Shown: in pieces, positions 22,062 through 29,840 of the stretch
Layout of the letters: each line of letters starts with the position of its first letter
How positions within the stretch are numbered: position 1 is the first letter of the stretch
DNA from: Methanomassiliicoccaceae archaeon UBA480
GTDB taxonomy: Archaea; Thermoplasmatota; Thermoplasmata; Methanomassiliicoccales; Methanomethylophilaceae
Assembly: GCA_002506425.1 (NCBI GenBank)
Contig: DAXO01000032.1
Coordinates: 1 to 33,006 of the forward strand
DNA length: 33,006 nt
Reading direction: 5' to 3'
The notes under the pieces: generated by a model
The model's database searches: none
Seen by the model: only the letters and a program-made list of their open reading frames with translations
Told to the model about the DNA's origin: nothing
Position numbers and translations under genes: made by a program

Positions 22062-22553
22062 ATGGGAATCCTATCTGACAGGGACATAGTGGAGAGCCTT
22101 ATGACCGGCTACCTCGGCATAAGCGACTACAGCGAGAAGAGCCTCACTCCGAACGGCTACGATCTGAGGATAGCCGAGATATCCGTCCGTGGAGATCCGG
22201 AGATCAAAAAGGAAGGGGTTGTGACCATTCCTCCCAGGACCATGTTCTACGTATCCACGATTGAAAGGGTCAGAATGGCGGACGACGTCTGCGCCCAGCT
22301 CTGGATGAGGACCACCTGGATACGCAAGGGATGCATAGGCGCCTTCGGCAAGATCGATGCGGGATTCGAAGGGACGCTCACTCTGGGCGCGTACAACGCC
22401 ACGGACGACCCCGTGGAGATCCCCATAGGAGAGAGGTTCTGCCAGATGGTGTTCGAATCGCTGAACTCCGAGACGGTGAAGAACTACTCCCAGAGGAGCG
22501 GCCACTACCAGGGACAGACCGGGATCACGCTCGATCCTCTCAAGAAGGACTGA
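22062..22553 (+). CDS. dcd: Dcd/dUTPase-family nucleotide hydrolase
   Basis: A 163-aa member of the dCTP deaminase/dUTPase family that controls the dUTP pool. LSDRDI and SLTPNGYDLRIAEI at the N-terminus, MRTTWIRKG, KIDAGFEGTLTLGAYNA and YQGQTGITLDP at the end match Dcd-type proteins. The glutamate that activates water for deamination (E138 in E. coli Dcd, in LEF/LEL) is glycine here (TLTLGAYN), and the arginine before ID is lysine. It is therefore more likely a dUTPase without deaminase activity than a true dCTP deaminase. The ATG lies 24 nt from a TATA element shared with the S66 peptidase. Confidence 0.85.
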   Translation: MGILSDRDIVESLMTGYLGISDYSEKSLTPNGYDLRIAEISVRGDPEIKKEGVVTIPPRTMFYVSTIERVRMADDVCAQLWMRTTWIRKGCIGAFGKIDAGFEGTLTLGAYNATDDPVEIPIGERFCQMVFESLNSETVKNYSQRSGHYQGQTGITLDPLKKD

Positions 22554-22606
22554 AAGGAGTCTTCCGAAAAACCGGTAACCGCAGTTTCGCAATCAGATTT
22601 AACAAC

Positions 22607-22669
22607 ATGGTCGGCGATGTCGGATGCAGCTCTGGAAAGAGCGAAGCATCCGCGGCATCGGCCGACCAT
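22607..22669 (+). ncRNA. Candidate structured RNA, long interrupted hairpin
   Basis: A 63-nt stem built from four paired blocks: ATGGTCGGC/GCCGACCAT, GATGTC/GGCATC (one G-U), GGATGC/GCATCC and GCTCT/AGAGC, closed by a GGAA (GNRA) tetraloop, with small internal bulges (G, GC, GAA). ACTTTTC follows. It lies alone between convergent dcd and trm5. It may be a bidirectional terminator, but bulges and tetraloop are more elaborate than needed. No family was recognised. Confidence 0.45.
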
Positions 22670-22694
22670 ACTTTTCGGTCGAAGCAAGCGGGCT

Positions 22695-22728
22695 GCCGGG
22701 AGCGAAAATGGAACGCTGCGCTCCGGGC
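22695..22728. other. Second intergenic stem-loop
   Basis: GCCGGGAGCG pairs with CGCTCCGGGC around a 14-nt loop (6 bp, one G-G mismatch, 3 bp). With the element at 22607-22669 it fills most of the dcd-trm5 gap. Confidence 0.35.
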
Positions 22729-22773
22729 CATGAAACGCCTTACGGCAGAAGGGAAGGACTGCCGACACAATGC

Positions 22774-23769
22774 TCACTTCAGATGGACGTCGATCGAATA
22801 GACGCTCATCGTCGGAGAATACGTCTTCAGCTCGAATGTCTCGAGATTGATCTCGTGACCGTTCTCGGCAGCCATGGCTGCCATCTCCTCGCAGAGCTTC
22901 GGGAAATCGTCGCGCTCGATGATCTTGTACATATGCACGGTCCCACCGCGATTGAGACGGCCCAACGCCAGCGGGAGGAAGCGGTCCGCGATCTGCGGGA
23001 GATTCATGACGATTCTGTCGGCCTTCGGCAATGTGGGTGCGACGTCGTTGGCATCGCCGGTCATCGGGACAAGCGCATCGGCGTGGTTGTCCTTCTTGTT
23101 CATCAGAGCGAAGCGCTCTGCCTCTGGGTTGAGGTCTATGGAATAGACCGCCGAGGGATGGGCGAACCTGCAGATCTGAACACCGAAAGGCGCCACTCCT
23201 CCGAACATATCCATGACGACTTCGCCGTCGGCTACCTGCGAGGCCACCCTGTGCCTCTCGCCGGCCAGCCTGGGATTAAAGTAGACCTTGGATGGGTCCG
23301 TGTGCATCCTCGCCCCGAACTCCTTGTGAACGGTCTCCGAGGTCCCCTCTCCGGCCATGAGCTCCAGGTCCCTGACCCTGAGATCGCCCTTCACACCTGA
23401 ATCGGAGAACACGCAGCGCAGACTGCGGTTGGCACGCATCATCGCCTCGCCGATCTCCTTCCTGTACGGCTCAAGCTCCTCGGGGAGCTTTATCATCCCC
23501 ACGTCGCCCACGACATCGAATGATATCGGTAGCAGCTCGGAAAGACCGTCGGGAAGGTCCAGAAGATGCCTGTAATCTCCTACGGGACGATCCTGCGGGC
23601 GCAGATCCGCTTCCACGGATTCATATCCGTCCACGGGGATGAGCACAGGGATGAGCAGCGAATCACCGTCGCTTCCTATCCTGTAGGACGCATCCAGGAT
23701 CCCCTCCTCCAGAAGATGCTTCCTTGCGACCTCTCCTTCGCGCTTCGGGACCCTGATGCACGTGACCAT
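22774..23769 (-). CDS. trm5: tRNA (guanine37-N1)-methyltransferase Trm5
   Basis: A 331-aa SAM-dependent enzyme that makes m1G37 in tRNA. The N-terminal domain starts MVTCIRVPKREGEVARKHLL; the methyltransferase domain holds VMDMFGGVAPFGVQI (SAM loop), YSIDLNPEAERF and the catalytic NLP motif in IVMNLPQIADRFLPLAL. The start at 23769 is preferred over a GTG at 23784 because family members begin with such a short strand. It lies 23 nt behind the ABC ATPase gene, so it is transcribed with the corrinoid-uptake operon, although its function is unrelated. TYW2 relatives lack this NLP form. Confidence 0.92.
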   Translation of the reverse strand: MVTCIRVPKREGEVARKHLLEEGILDASYRIGSDGDSLLIPVLIPVDGYESVEADLRPQDRPVGDYRHLLDLPDGLSELLPISFDVVGDVGMIKLPEELEPYRKEIGEAMMRANRSLRCVFSDSGVKGDLRVRDLELMAGEGTSETVHKEFGARMHTDPSKVYFNPRLAGERHRVASQVADGEVVMDMFGGVAPFGVQICRFAHPSAVYSIDLNPEAERFALMNKKDNHADALVPMTGDANDVAPTLPKADRIVMNLPQIADRFLPLALGRLNRGGTVHMYKIIERDDFPKLCEEMAAMAAENGHEINLETFELKTYSPTMSVYSIDVHLK

Positions 23770-23792
23770 ACCACATGGATGCACAGGTCGGA

Positions 23793-24620
23793 TTAAAGCG
23801 TGCCGTGCTCCCTGCGATGCCTCTTGGGCAGAACGTACAGCTCCCCCTCGTCATCGAAGCCCACCGAAGCATCGACATCGTACACGTCGCGGATGAGCTC
23901 CGGAGTGATTATCTCCTTGGGCCTTCCGATGGCGACGATCTCCCCCTTGCGCATGATTATGCAGAGGTCGCAGTACCTCGCCATCAGGGAGATGTCGTGC
24001 TCGGCGACAAGGACCGTCATGTCCTTCTTCACCATCGCGTTGAGGTACTCCATCACATCCAGCTTGTACTTCATATCGAGATGGGATGTCGGCTCATCCA
24101 CGAGCATCAGCCGGGGCTCCTGGACGTACGCCTTGGCGATGAGCACCCTCTGCATCTCCCCCGACGACAGCATATTGAGCTGCCTGTCCTGGAGATGATG
24201 GACTCCGAACTTCCTCAGTGCGTCCTCCACCACCGATTCATCGTTCTCGGTCTCCCACCACACGTTCTTCAGGAACGGGTATCTGCCGAGCATGACCGTC
24301 TCGAATACGGTGAGGCCGAAGCTGCTCCTCAGCTCCGCAGGAACGGTGGAGACGAGCTTCGCGACCTCGGACGGCGTCTTCTTGAGAACCGATTCGCCGT
24401 CGATGAGGATATCCCCCGAGGACGGGTCGTGCATCCTGTTGATGCACTTCATCATCGTGGACTTGCCGCAGCCGTTGGGACCGATGAGACCTACCAGCAT
24501 GCCCGGTTGAATGGAATAGGACACTCCGCGTACCGCGTGGTAGCCGTCGTCGTAGTACTTCTGAAGATTCCTGATCTCCAGCAGGGGCGTGTCGGACCTG
24601 CCTTTGCTCGATTCATCCAT
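23793..24620 (-). CDS. ABC transporter ATPase, BtuD/FecE type
   Basis: A 275-aa ATP-binding subunit. Walker A GPNGCGKST, signature LSSGEMQR, Walker B LMLVDEP, D-loop SHLD and the switch histidine in AEHD are intact. It belongs to the group driving cobalamin, heme and siderophore import. The gene overlaps the permease gene by 8 nt. With the neighbouring transcobalamin-like proteins and the corrinoid genes of the window, corrinoid is the most likely cargo; iron chelates remain possible. Confidence 0.9.
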   Translation of the reverse strand: MDESSKGRSDTPLLEIRNLQKYYDDGYHAVRGVSYSIQPGMLVGLIGPNGCGKSTMMKCINRMHDPSSGDILIDGESVLKKTPSEVAKLVSTVPAELRSSFGLTVFETVMLGRYPFLKNVWWETENDESVVEDALRKFGVHHLQDRQLNMLSSGEMQRVLIAKAYVQEPRLMLVDEPTSHLDMKYKLDVMEYLNAMVKKDMTVLVAEHDISLMARYCDLCIIMRKGEIVAIGRPKEIITPELIRDVYDVDASVGFDDEGELYVLPKRHRREHGTL

Positions 24621-27483
24621 CGTACATCCTCCCCTTCCTTATCAGCAGATACGCGAACACCGGAGCTCCTATGACCGTGGTGATCGCACCAACGGGCAGC
24701 TCCATCGGAACCATGACCATCTTGGCGAAAAGATCGGCCGACATCATCAGCACCCCTCCGACGACCATCGATGCGGGGAGCACCAGCCTGTGGTCCCCTC
24801 CCAGGATCATGCGGCACAGATGGGGGACGACGAGTCCCACGAACCCTACTATCCCGACGAAGGCCACGCAGACCGAAGCAAGGACCGATGCCAGAATGAG
24901 CATCCATCTGTTGAATCTGCGGACATCCAGGCCCATCTGGCGGGCCTGGTCCTCTCCGAGGAGCACGAGATTGAACTCCTTAGCCCATACGAGAGAGACA
25001 AGGGACATCGCGACCGCCGGGATCGCGACCAGGACGGCCTCGGTCCAATCGATGTTCGCGAATGATCCGAACAGCCATGACATGGCATCGTTGAGCTTGT
25101 CGCCGGCCATGCTGAGCATGAGCGTCTGGATGGCGGAGAACACCAATCCTATGATTATCCCTGCCAGGACGTAGTTGATCGAAGCTCCTCCCGCCTTCTC
25201 TGCCAGCAGCATAGTGCAGGCGAACGCTATGAGCCCTCCGACCATCGCAACCAGAGGCGTCACGAGGGTGACGCTGTCGAAAAGGCCGAAGAACGTGAAA
25301 TCGAACGCTATGGTCGCCACAGCGGCGACGCCCGCTCCTGCGGAGACCCCCATGATGTAGGGATCGACCATCGGATTGCGGATTATGGCCTGATACATCG
25401 CTCCGGCCACTGACAGACCTATGCCTACTGCGAAAGCCGCGACGGCGCGGCAGCACCTCGAATCGAATATTATGGTCTCCTCGTACGTCAGCGGCTCCGA
25501 TCCGAAGGACTTCCCTACGGCGGAGCCGAGTATGGACAGGGACTCACGGAAACCGTAGGTCCCCGACGGACCGACCGCTATGCTGAGTACGAAGACGAGG
25601 AATGCGAGGACGAGGCCGATAGCAAGGACGAGGGCGAGACGGCGCTTGTTGCGCCTGACCTTGGAGCCCCCTTCCTTCTCCTGCCCCCTTCCGATTGCTA
25701 TATTGATATACGCTATCAGAGGGATCCCGGATGCGCGCCATCTCCTCAGGAACACGACCGCCAGAACGGCGATCGCCAGCAGGAACAGAATGCCTACGAC
25801 CGTGCCGAGGCCGATTCCGAATCCGGTTCCGGAGCCCGGCTCGTCCTCGAAGCCGCCGGAGACCAGATTACTGTAGGCGAACATCCCTCCGTCGGTGCCG
25901 AGATAGAACATGCCATCGATGACCACAACAGGCGCCATGACATACTGCGCCACATCGTCCGGCTGCGATGCCTTCCCTTTCAGGGAACCATCCAGCCCCA
26001 ATGCGTAGACGCTGCCTCCCCTCTCGTACTCGGCTACGAAGAGCGTGTCCCCATTCACCAGGGTTATGGGCCCCTTGAAGGCCTCGGATGCCTGGAAGAT
26101 CTCGGTTCCTTCGGCCTGCAGGTCGAACCTGTACATCGAATAACCCGTCATGGCATAGATGCCCGAGAATGAATCGTTCTCGACCGGGAGGACGAGGGTG
26201 TTGCACAGACCTATCATGTTCTTGGCGGTCTGCTGCAGTACGCCTCCGTCGAGGGTGTAGACGGCTATCCCGCCTGTGACTGAATCCATGCCCTGACCGT
26301 CCGTGAAGGACATCATGATGCTGCCTCCTACGAGCACCGGGGTCCCCACGGACCCGAACTTCTTCTCCTCGCCCTTGACTTCCTTGGTTATCTGATAGAC
26401 GACGTCGGAATCGATGACGGATCCCGTGAAGCGGTCCAGCGCATAGAGCATCCCGTCGTAGGCTCCCACGAGGACGTAATCGTCAGTCACAGTAGGGGGC
26501 GTGAAATAGACGCTGCCGCCTATCGGCGTGCTCCAGACAGTGTTCAGATCCATATCGCAGCAGTACACGTATCCGTTCCCGGTACCGAAGTACAGCAGTC
26601 CGGAATCGTAGACGATTGATGCGGCACCGGTCGCATACCTCTTTCCGACGAGATCGTGATCCACGGTCTTGGATACCTCGACCGACAGGACGTCGGATGC
26701 GGAATCGCCGGGTCCCGAAAGCGGGATCCTGTAGAGCGATCCGTTCGTAGCCGGCAGGTAGTAGAATCCCCCTGCGATGACTCCGGTGGCCGTCTCGTAT
26801 CCGACCCCTTTGGGATAGGTGAAATGCCAACGCTCCTCTCCGGTATGGCGGTCGAAGCAGTACAGGGTCGGATCGGCCATGGAATCGGTGAATCCGCCTC
26901 CGGCGACCGCGTAGACGCTGTCCCCTTCCACCAGGGTCGCAGCGTTGACGTAGTTCGACCTCCCCTCGGTGACATAGGTCCAGGCGGTCGAACCCTTCCC
27001 CTCGGAAAGAACGGCGGACTGATGGCCTGTGTTGGCGGAATCGCCGCGGACCATAGTCCAGGATGAACGATGCTCCGGGGTCTCGGTCGGGAGGACGCCC
27101 CCGGGGTAGAACCCCAACGCCATCGATCCTCCGGCGTATGCGGACGAGGGATCGAACGATTCCGTCGAATCGACCCATCCGCCATCGGTCCACGAGAATA
27201 CGTGCCATCCGGCAGTGACACCGCCCGACGTCCTATCTGAAAGACCATCGACCGAGATGCCCTGTTCGAACGATATCGTCCGGCCCGACGATGCGGCCGC
27301 GTTGGACAGGACCTCCCCCACCGTGGCTCCGTCCGCCGTGCTCCATTCCGTGATCCCGTTCCCGAGATCGATCAGAACGGAATCGTCCTGATATGCGTCA
27401 GAGTCCGACGAACCCACGACGACGGCGGATGCCGCCGCCAATAATACGAGGAGCATCATCGCCCCTGTTGCTCTCCGATCCAT
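24613..27483 (-). CDS. BtuC-like permease fused to transcobalamin-like domain and PQQ beta-propeller
   Basis: A 956-aa protein in one uninterrupted frame. Order: signal peptide (residues 6-24); transcobalamin C-terminal-like (DUF4430-like) domain at 35-127; PQQ/BamB-like beta-propeller at about 140-545, opening with WTMVRGDSANTG and repeating segments such as LYCFDRHTGEERW and LYALDRFTG; a Gly/Glu linker; one membrane helix (558-579) ending in LRRW; then a full FecCD/BtuC permease (608-956) with GLSVAGAMYQAIIRNPMVDPYIMGVSAG and GFVGLVVPHLCRMILGGDHR. Ordinary permeases are about 330 aa. No ATG, GTG or TTG lies in frame between the single helix and the first permease helix, so the permease cannot start alone. 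The start at 27483 overlaps btuF by 28 nt. Confidence 0.85.
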   Translation of the reverse strand: MDRRATGAMMLLVLLAAASAVVVGSSDSDAYQDDSVLIDLGNGITEWSTADGATVGEVLSNAAASSGRTISFEQGISVDGLSDRTSGGVTAGWHVFSWTDGGWVDSTESFDPSSAYAGGSMALGFYPGGVLPTETPEHRSSWTMVRGDSANTGHQSAVLSEGKGSTAWTYVTEGRSNYVNAATLVEGDSVYAVAGGGFTDSMADPTLYCFDRHTGEERWHFTYPKGVGYETATGVIAGGFYYLPATNGSLYRIPLSGPGDSASDVLSVEVSKTVDHDLVGKRYATGAASIVYDSGLLYFGTGNGYVYCCDMDLNTVWSTPIGGSVYFTPPTVTDDYVLVGAYDGMLYALDRFTGSVIDSDVVYQITKEVKGEEKKFGSVGTPVLVGGSIMMSFTDGQGMDSVTGGIAVYTLDGGVLQQTAKNMIGLCNTLVLPVENDSFSGIYAMTGYSMYRFDLQAEGTEIFQASEAFKGPITLVNGDTLFVAEYERGGSVYALGLDGSLKGKASQPDDVAQYVMAPVVVIDGMFYLGTDGGMFAYSNLVSGGFEDEPGSGTGFGIGLGTVVGILFLLAIAVLAVVFLRRWRASGIPLIAYINIAIGRGQEKEGGSKVRRNKRRLALVLAIGLVLAFLVFVLSIAVGPSGTYGFRESLSILGSAVGKSFGSEPLTYEETIIFDSRCCRAVAAFAVGIGLSVAGAMYQAIIRNPMVDPYIMGVSAGAGVAAVATIAFDFTFFGLFDSVTLVTPLVAMVGGLIAFACTMLLAEKAGGASINYVLAGIIIGLVFSAIQTLMLSMAGDKLNDAMSWLFGSFANIDWTEAVLVAIPAVAMSLVSLVWAKEFNLVLLGEDQARQMGLDVRRFNRWMLILASVLASVCVAFVGIVGFVGLVVPHLCRMILGGDHRLVLPASMVVGGVLMMSADLFAKMVMVPMELPVGAITTVIGAPVFAYLLIRKGRMYDG

Positions 27484-28826
27484 CGGAATCCCTCTCCTGT
27501 GATGGGCAGATAGTCCTTGTAGTCGTCCCCGACGTATTTCGGCAGAACGACGCCGTCTTCGAACGCTTCGCCATGGACGGCTCTCGCCATCAGCTCCATC
27601 ATCTGCGCGACCCTCGGACCCGCACGCGAGGCGCAGTCCGTTGCATCGCCCGAGAACAGGTAGATCTCGCCGTTCTTGAACGCCGAAGTCCCCTTCCATT
27701 CCGAAGACATGGAATCGAGCATCGAATCGTATTCGGACTCGGTCGCGCCGTAGTCCGAAGACACTATGATTATCTTCTCGGGGTCGTAGGACGCTATCAT
27801 CTCAGCATTGACCTGGACCCATCCGTCCTCTCCCGAGAATATGTTGAACATGAAGAGCTCGCCCATGGCATCGTCGATGTACGTACCCGAACCCGATGCG
27901 TAGGGCGACTTTATGGCGGAGAGAGCCACCATGACCCTCTTCTCCCATTTGAAATCGTAGGATTCCACTATGCCGCGGACCTCGGAGATCTGCTTCTCCA
28001 ATGTGCCGATCTCCTCGCGTGCGGCGTCCGGATCGCCCAGCGCCACCCCTGCGAGATGCATATTGTCCATCACGGCCTGTATGGATTCGCCGCCGTCCAG
28101 GACGAGCACATCGACTCCCGCCGCCCTCAGCTTCTCGGCGGCCTTGAGATGCGTGCTCTGGGTGCTTATGCAGACGACCATGTCCGGATCCAGCTGCAGA
28201 ATGGCCTCGAAACTAGGGTTGGTGAATCCTCCGACCTCTGCTATCTCGCCGGATGCCCTGCGTTCCTCGATCTCGGAAGGATAGTTGCTGTATCTGTCCG
28301 TTCCCACTATGAGATCCATCGCACCCGCGGCGCAGATAGTCTCGGAGCAGGACGGGGCGAGAGAAACTATGCGGGAAGGGCTGTCGTACCCGTACACCGG
28401 CTCCCCTGTGGAATCGACCGCGGGAGAAGGCTGCCCGCCATCCTCCACGAGGCCGTAGCACACGGCGCTGTAGTCCGACAGACGGATCCCATCGGTCGGA
28501 GGCTCGGACCATCCGGTCGCGCCCTTCTCGACGACGAAAAGCCTCCATGCGGAGCCGTTCTCCCCGGACCGGCCGTCTATCGATAGAATATTGTTCCCAT
28601 CCCGGACGAGGTCGAAGTCTTTCTCGGAGCATAGCGCCTCCAGCGCTTCTCCGGGAGACTTCTCCCCGTCCTGGGACGAGTAGATCGTTTCGTAATCGCC
28701 GAAATCGACGATTAACCCTGTATCGTAGTCGGCGGGCGATGCGGTCGGCAGAGCCGCAACGGTCAACGCCAGTCCGACGATGAGAATCGCCAGAGATATG
28801 GCGGCCTTCGCTCTGCTCCCCTGCAT
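27456..28826 (-). CDS. BtuF-like binding protein with N-terminal transcobalamin-like domain
   Basis: A 456-aa extracellular protein. An N-terminal membrane segment or signal (residues 7-27) is followed by a transcobalamin-like domain (37-126: TGLIVDFGDYETIY, GEALEAL, AWRLFVVEKG, YSAVCYGLV) and a class III periplasmic-binding domain (about 152-450: SRIVSLAPSCSETICAAG, VVCISTQSTHLKAAEKLRAAGVDVLVLDGG, EMIASYDPEKIIIVSS). BtuF alone is about 260 aa. It should capture the ligand and dock on the permease. The gene lies 17 nt behind the tandem-domain protein and overlaps the permease gene. Confidence 0.85.
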   Translation of the reverse strand: MQGSRAKAAISLAILIVGLALTVAALPTASPADYDTGLIVDFGDYETIYSSQDGEKSPGEALEALCSEKDFDLVRDGNNILSIDGRSGENGSAWRLFVVEKGATGWSEPPTDGIRLSDYSAVCYGLVEDGGQPSPAVDSTGEPVYGYDSPSRIVSLAPSCSETICAAGAMDLIVGTDRYSNYPSEIEERRASGEIAEVGGFTNPSFEAILQLDPDMVVCISTQSTHLKAAEKLRAAGVDVLVLDGGESIQAVMDNMHLAGVALGDPDAAREEIGTLEKQISEVRGIVESYDFKWEKRVMVALSAIKSPYASGSGTYIDDAMGELFMFNIFSGEDGWVQVNAEMIASYDPEKIIIVSSDYGATESEYDSMLDSMSSEWKGTSAFKNGEIYLFSGDATDCASRAGPRVAQMMELMARAVHGEAFEDGVVLPKYVGDDYKDYLPITGEGFRWIGEQQGR

Positions 28827-28843
28827 CGGTCCACCATTTTAGA

Positions 28844-29665
28844 TCAGAGAGGTGCGACCAGTTCAGGAGTCTTTCCGTCCAGAGAGTAGACGATGAGGAA
28901 CTGGGAGCAGGAATCGGACTTCAGCTTCTCCATGGTCGCGGATGCATACCCCCATGCTCCGTCGACGATCTCGTACTGGGTCCAATAACTGTAATTGCCG
29001 GATTCTTCCTGAACCATCTTCAGCCCGTACATGGACTCAATTCCCTTGCCGTAGCTCTTATCAGAGGGGACAAACGGGACGGAATAGATCTCGGCTGCAT
29101 TCGTCCACGCATCGAAGACAGTCTCGCCCACGCCGTTTATGCGATAGTAGAGGCCGGTGTTGGATTCGACGGTGAACACGGTTCCCTCAGTGCTGAAATC
29201 CCAGACCTTGGCCTTGGAGACGTCTGTCACGGCGACCTGAGCTCCGTATCCTCCGTAGACGATAGCGGTGTACTCGGCATCGGCGGCAGCGATCTTCTCC
29301 ATGGTCACATCGTTCAGAACCCATGCTCCATCCTTGTAGGAGTACTGCTGCCAGTAGACCCACTCCTTCTCAGAGACTTGATTCATCCCGAGTCCGAAGA
29401 GGGACTGTATTCCCTTGCCGTAGCTATTCTCGGAAGGAACGAAAGGTATGTCGAACTTGTCGGCGGCGTCGACGAACGCATCGTAGACGGTCTCGCCTTT
29501 TCCGTCGATCCAGAAGTAGACGCCTTTGTCGTCCTGGATGAGGAAGGTCACATCGGACTCCCTGCCTTCCTCGTGCTTGTCGTTCAGCGCCTGTGCGGCG
29601 AAGACGGCTACGATGAGGACGACAACGACAGCCACGATGATGATGGCTTTCTTCTTACTGTCCAT
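28844..29665 (-). CDS. Membrane-anchored protein with two transcobalamin-like domains
   Basis: A 273-aa protein: N-terminal helix (residues 7-25), then two tandem repeats (about 38-137 and 160-261) of a transcobalamin C-terminal-like (DUF4430-like) domain. The repeats share GETVYDAF/GETVFDAW, PFVPSxxSYGKGI at 74-86 and 197-209, YW followed by Q-Y, and DGAW. In transcobalamin and intrinsic factor the corresponding beta domain covers one face of cobalamin. It is the first gene of the ABC operon and probably a surface corrinoid receptor (inference); no direct binding residue can be assigned. A GGTGA sits 4 nt before the ATG. Confidence 0.75.
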   Translation of the reverse strand: MDSKKKAIIIVAVVVVLIVAVFAAQALNDKHEEGRESDVTFLIQDDKGVYFWIDGKGETVYDAFVDAADKFDIPFVPSENSYGKGIQSLFGLGMNQVSEKEWVYWQQYSYKDGAWVLNDVTMEKIAAADAEYTAIVYGGYGAQVAVTDVSKAKVWDFSTEGTVFTVESNTGLYYRINGVGETVFDAWTNAAEIYSVPFVPSDKSYGKGIESMYGLKMVQEESGNYSYWTQYEIVDGAWGYASATMEKLKSDSCSQFLIVYSLDGKTPELVAPL

Positions 29666-29680
29666 TTAATCACCCGGACG

Positions 29681-29690
29681 CGGACGTCCG
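29681..29690. promoter_or_regulatory. Palindrome CGGACGTCCG, candidate operator
   Basis: A perfect 10-nt palindrome in the leader of the corrinoid-uptake operon, placed between the TATA box and the start codon where a bound repressor would block polymerase. Confidence 0.35.
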
Positions 29691-29713
29691 TTACACATTG
29701 TATCCCTATTCAT

Positions 29714-29723
29714 CGTATATAAT
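29714..29723 (-). promoter_or_regulatory. TATA box of the corrinoid-uptake operon
   Basis: ATTATATACG on the minus strand, about 53 nt before the ATG at 29665, predicting a leader of about 25 nt. Confidence 0.6.
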
Positions 29724-29800
29724 ATTGGATGAATAATCCACATGCTGGCACGATTAGTGCATGGTGAAATGACCGAAATGAACGACTGTTCTGCCGTGTG

Positions 29801-29830
29801 GAAAAAGGATGCTGCCGGGCCCTCCGGCAG
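29801..29830 (-). terminator. Terminator of diphthine synthase
   Basis: On the minus strand CTGCCGG/CCGGCAG with a 5-nt loop, then CATCCTTTTTC. The stem followed by a T tract is a good intrinsic-like terminator, 10 nt past the stop. Confidence 0.65.
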
Positions 29831-29840
29831 CTGAGTGGAA

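Noticed and set aside
22554..22773. H/ACA guide RNA in the dcd-trm5 gap
   Set aside because: The ACA after the small GGCAG/CTGCC hairpin is at the right place, but there is no K-turn or pseudouridylation pocket that I can draw with confidence; kept only as an unassigned structured element.
23775..24674. 299-aa plus-strand frame over the ABC ATPase
   Set aside because: It is antisense to an ATPase with all motifs intact and has no family signature of its own.
27393..28586. 397-aa plus-strand frame over btuF
   Set aside because: It is antisense to the binding protein, His/Arg-rich and without homology.
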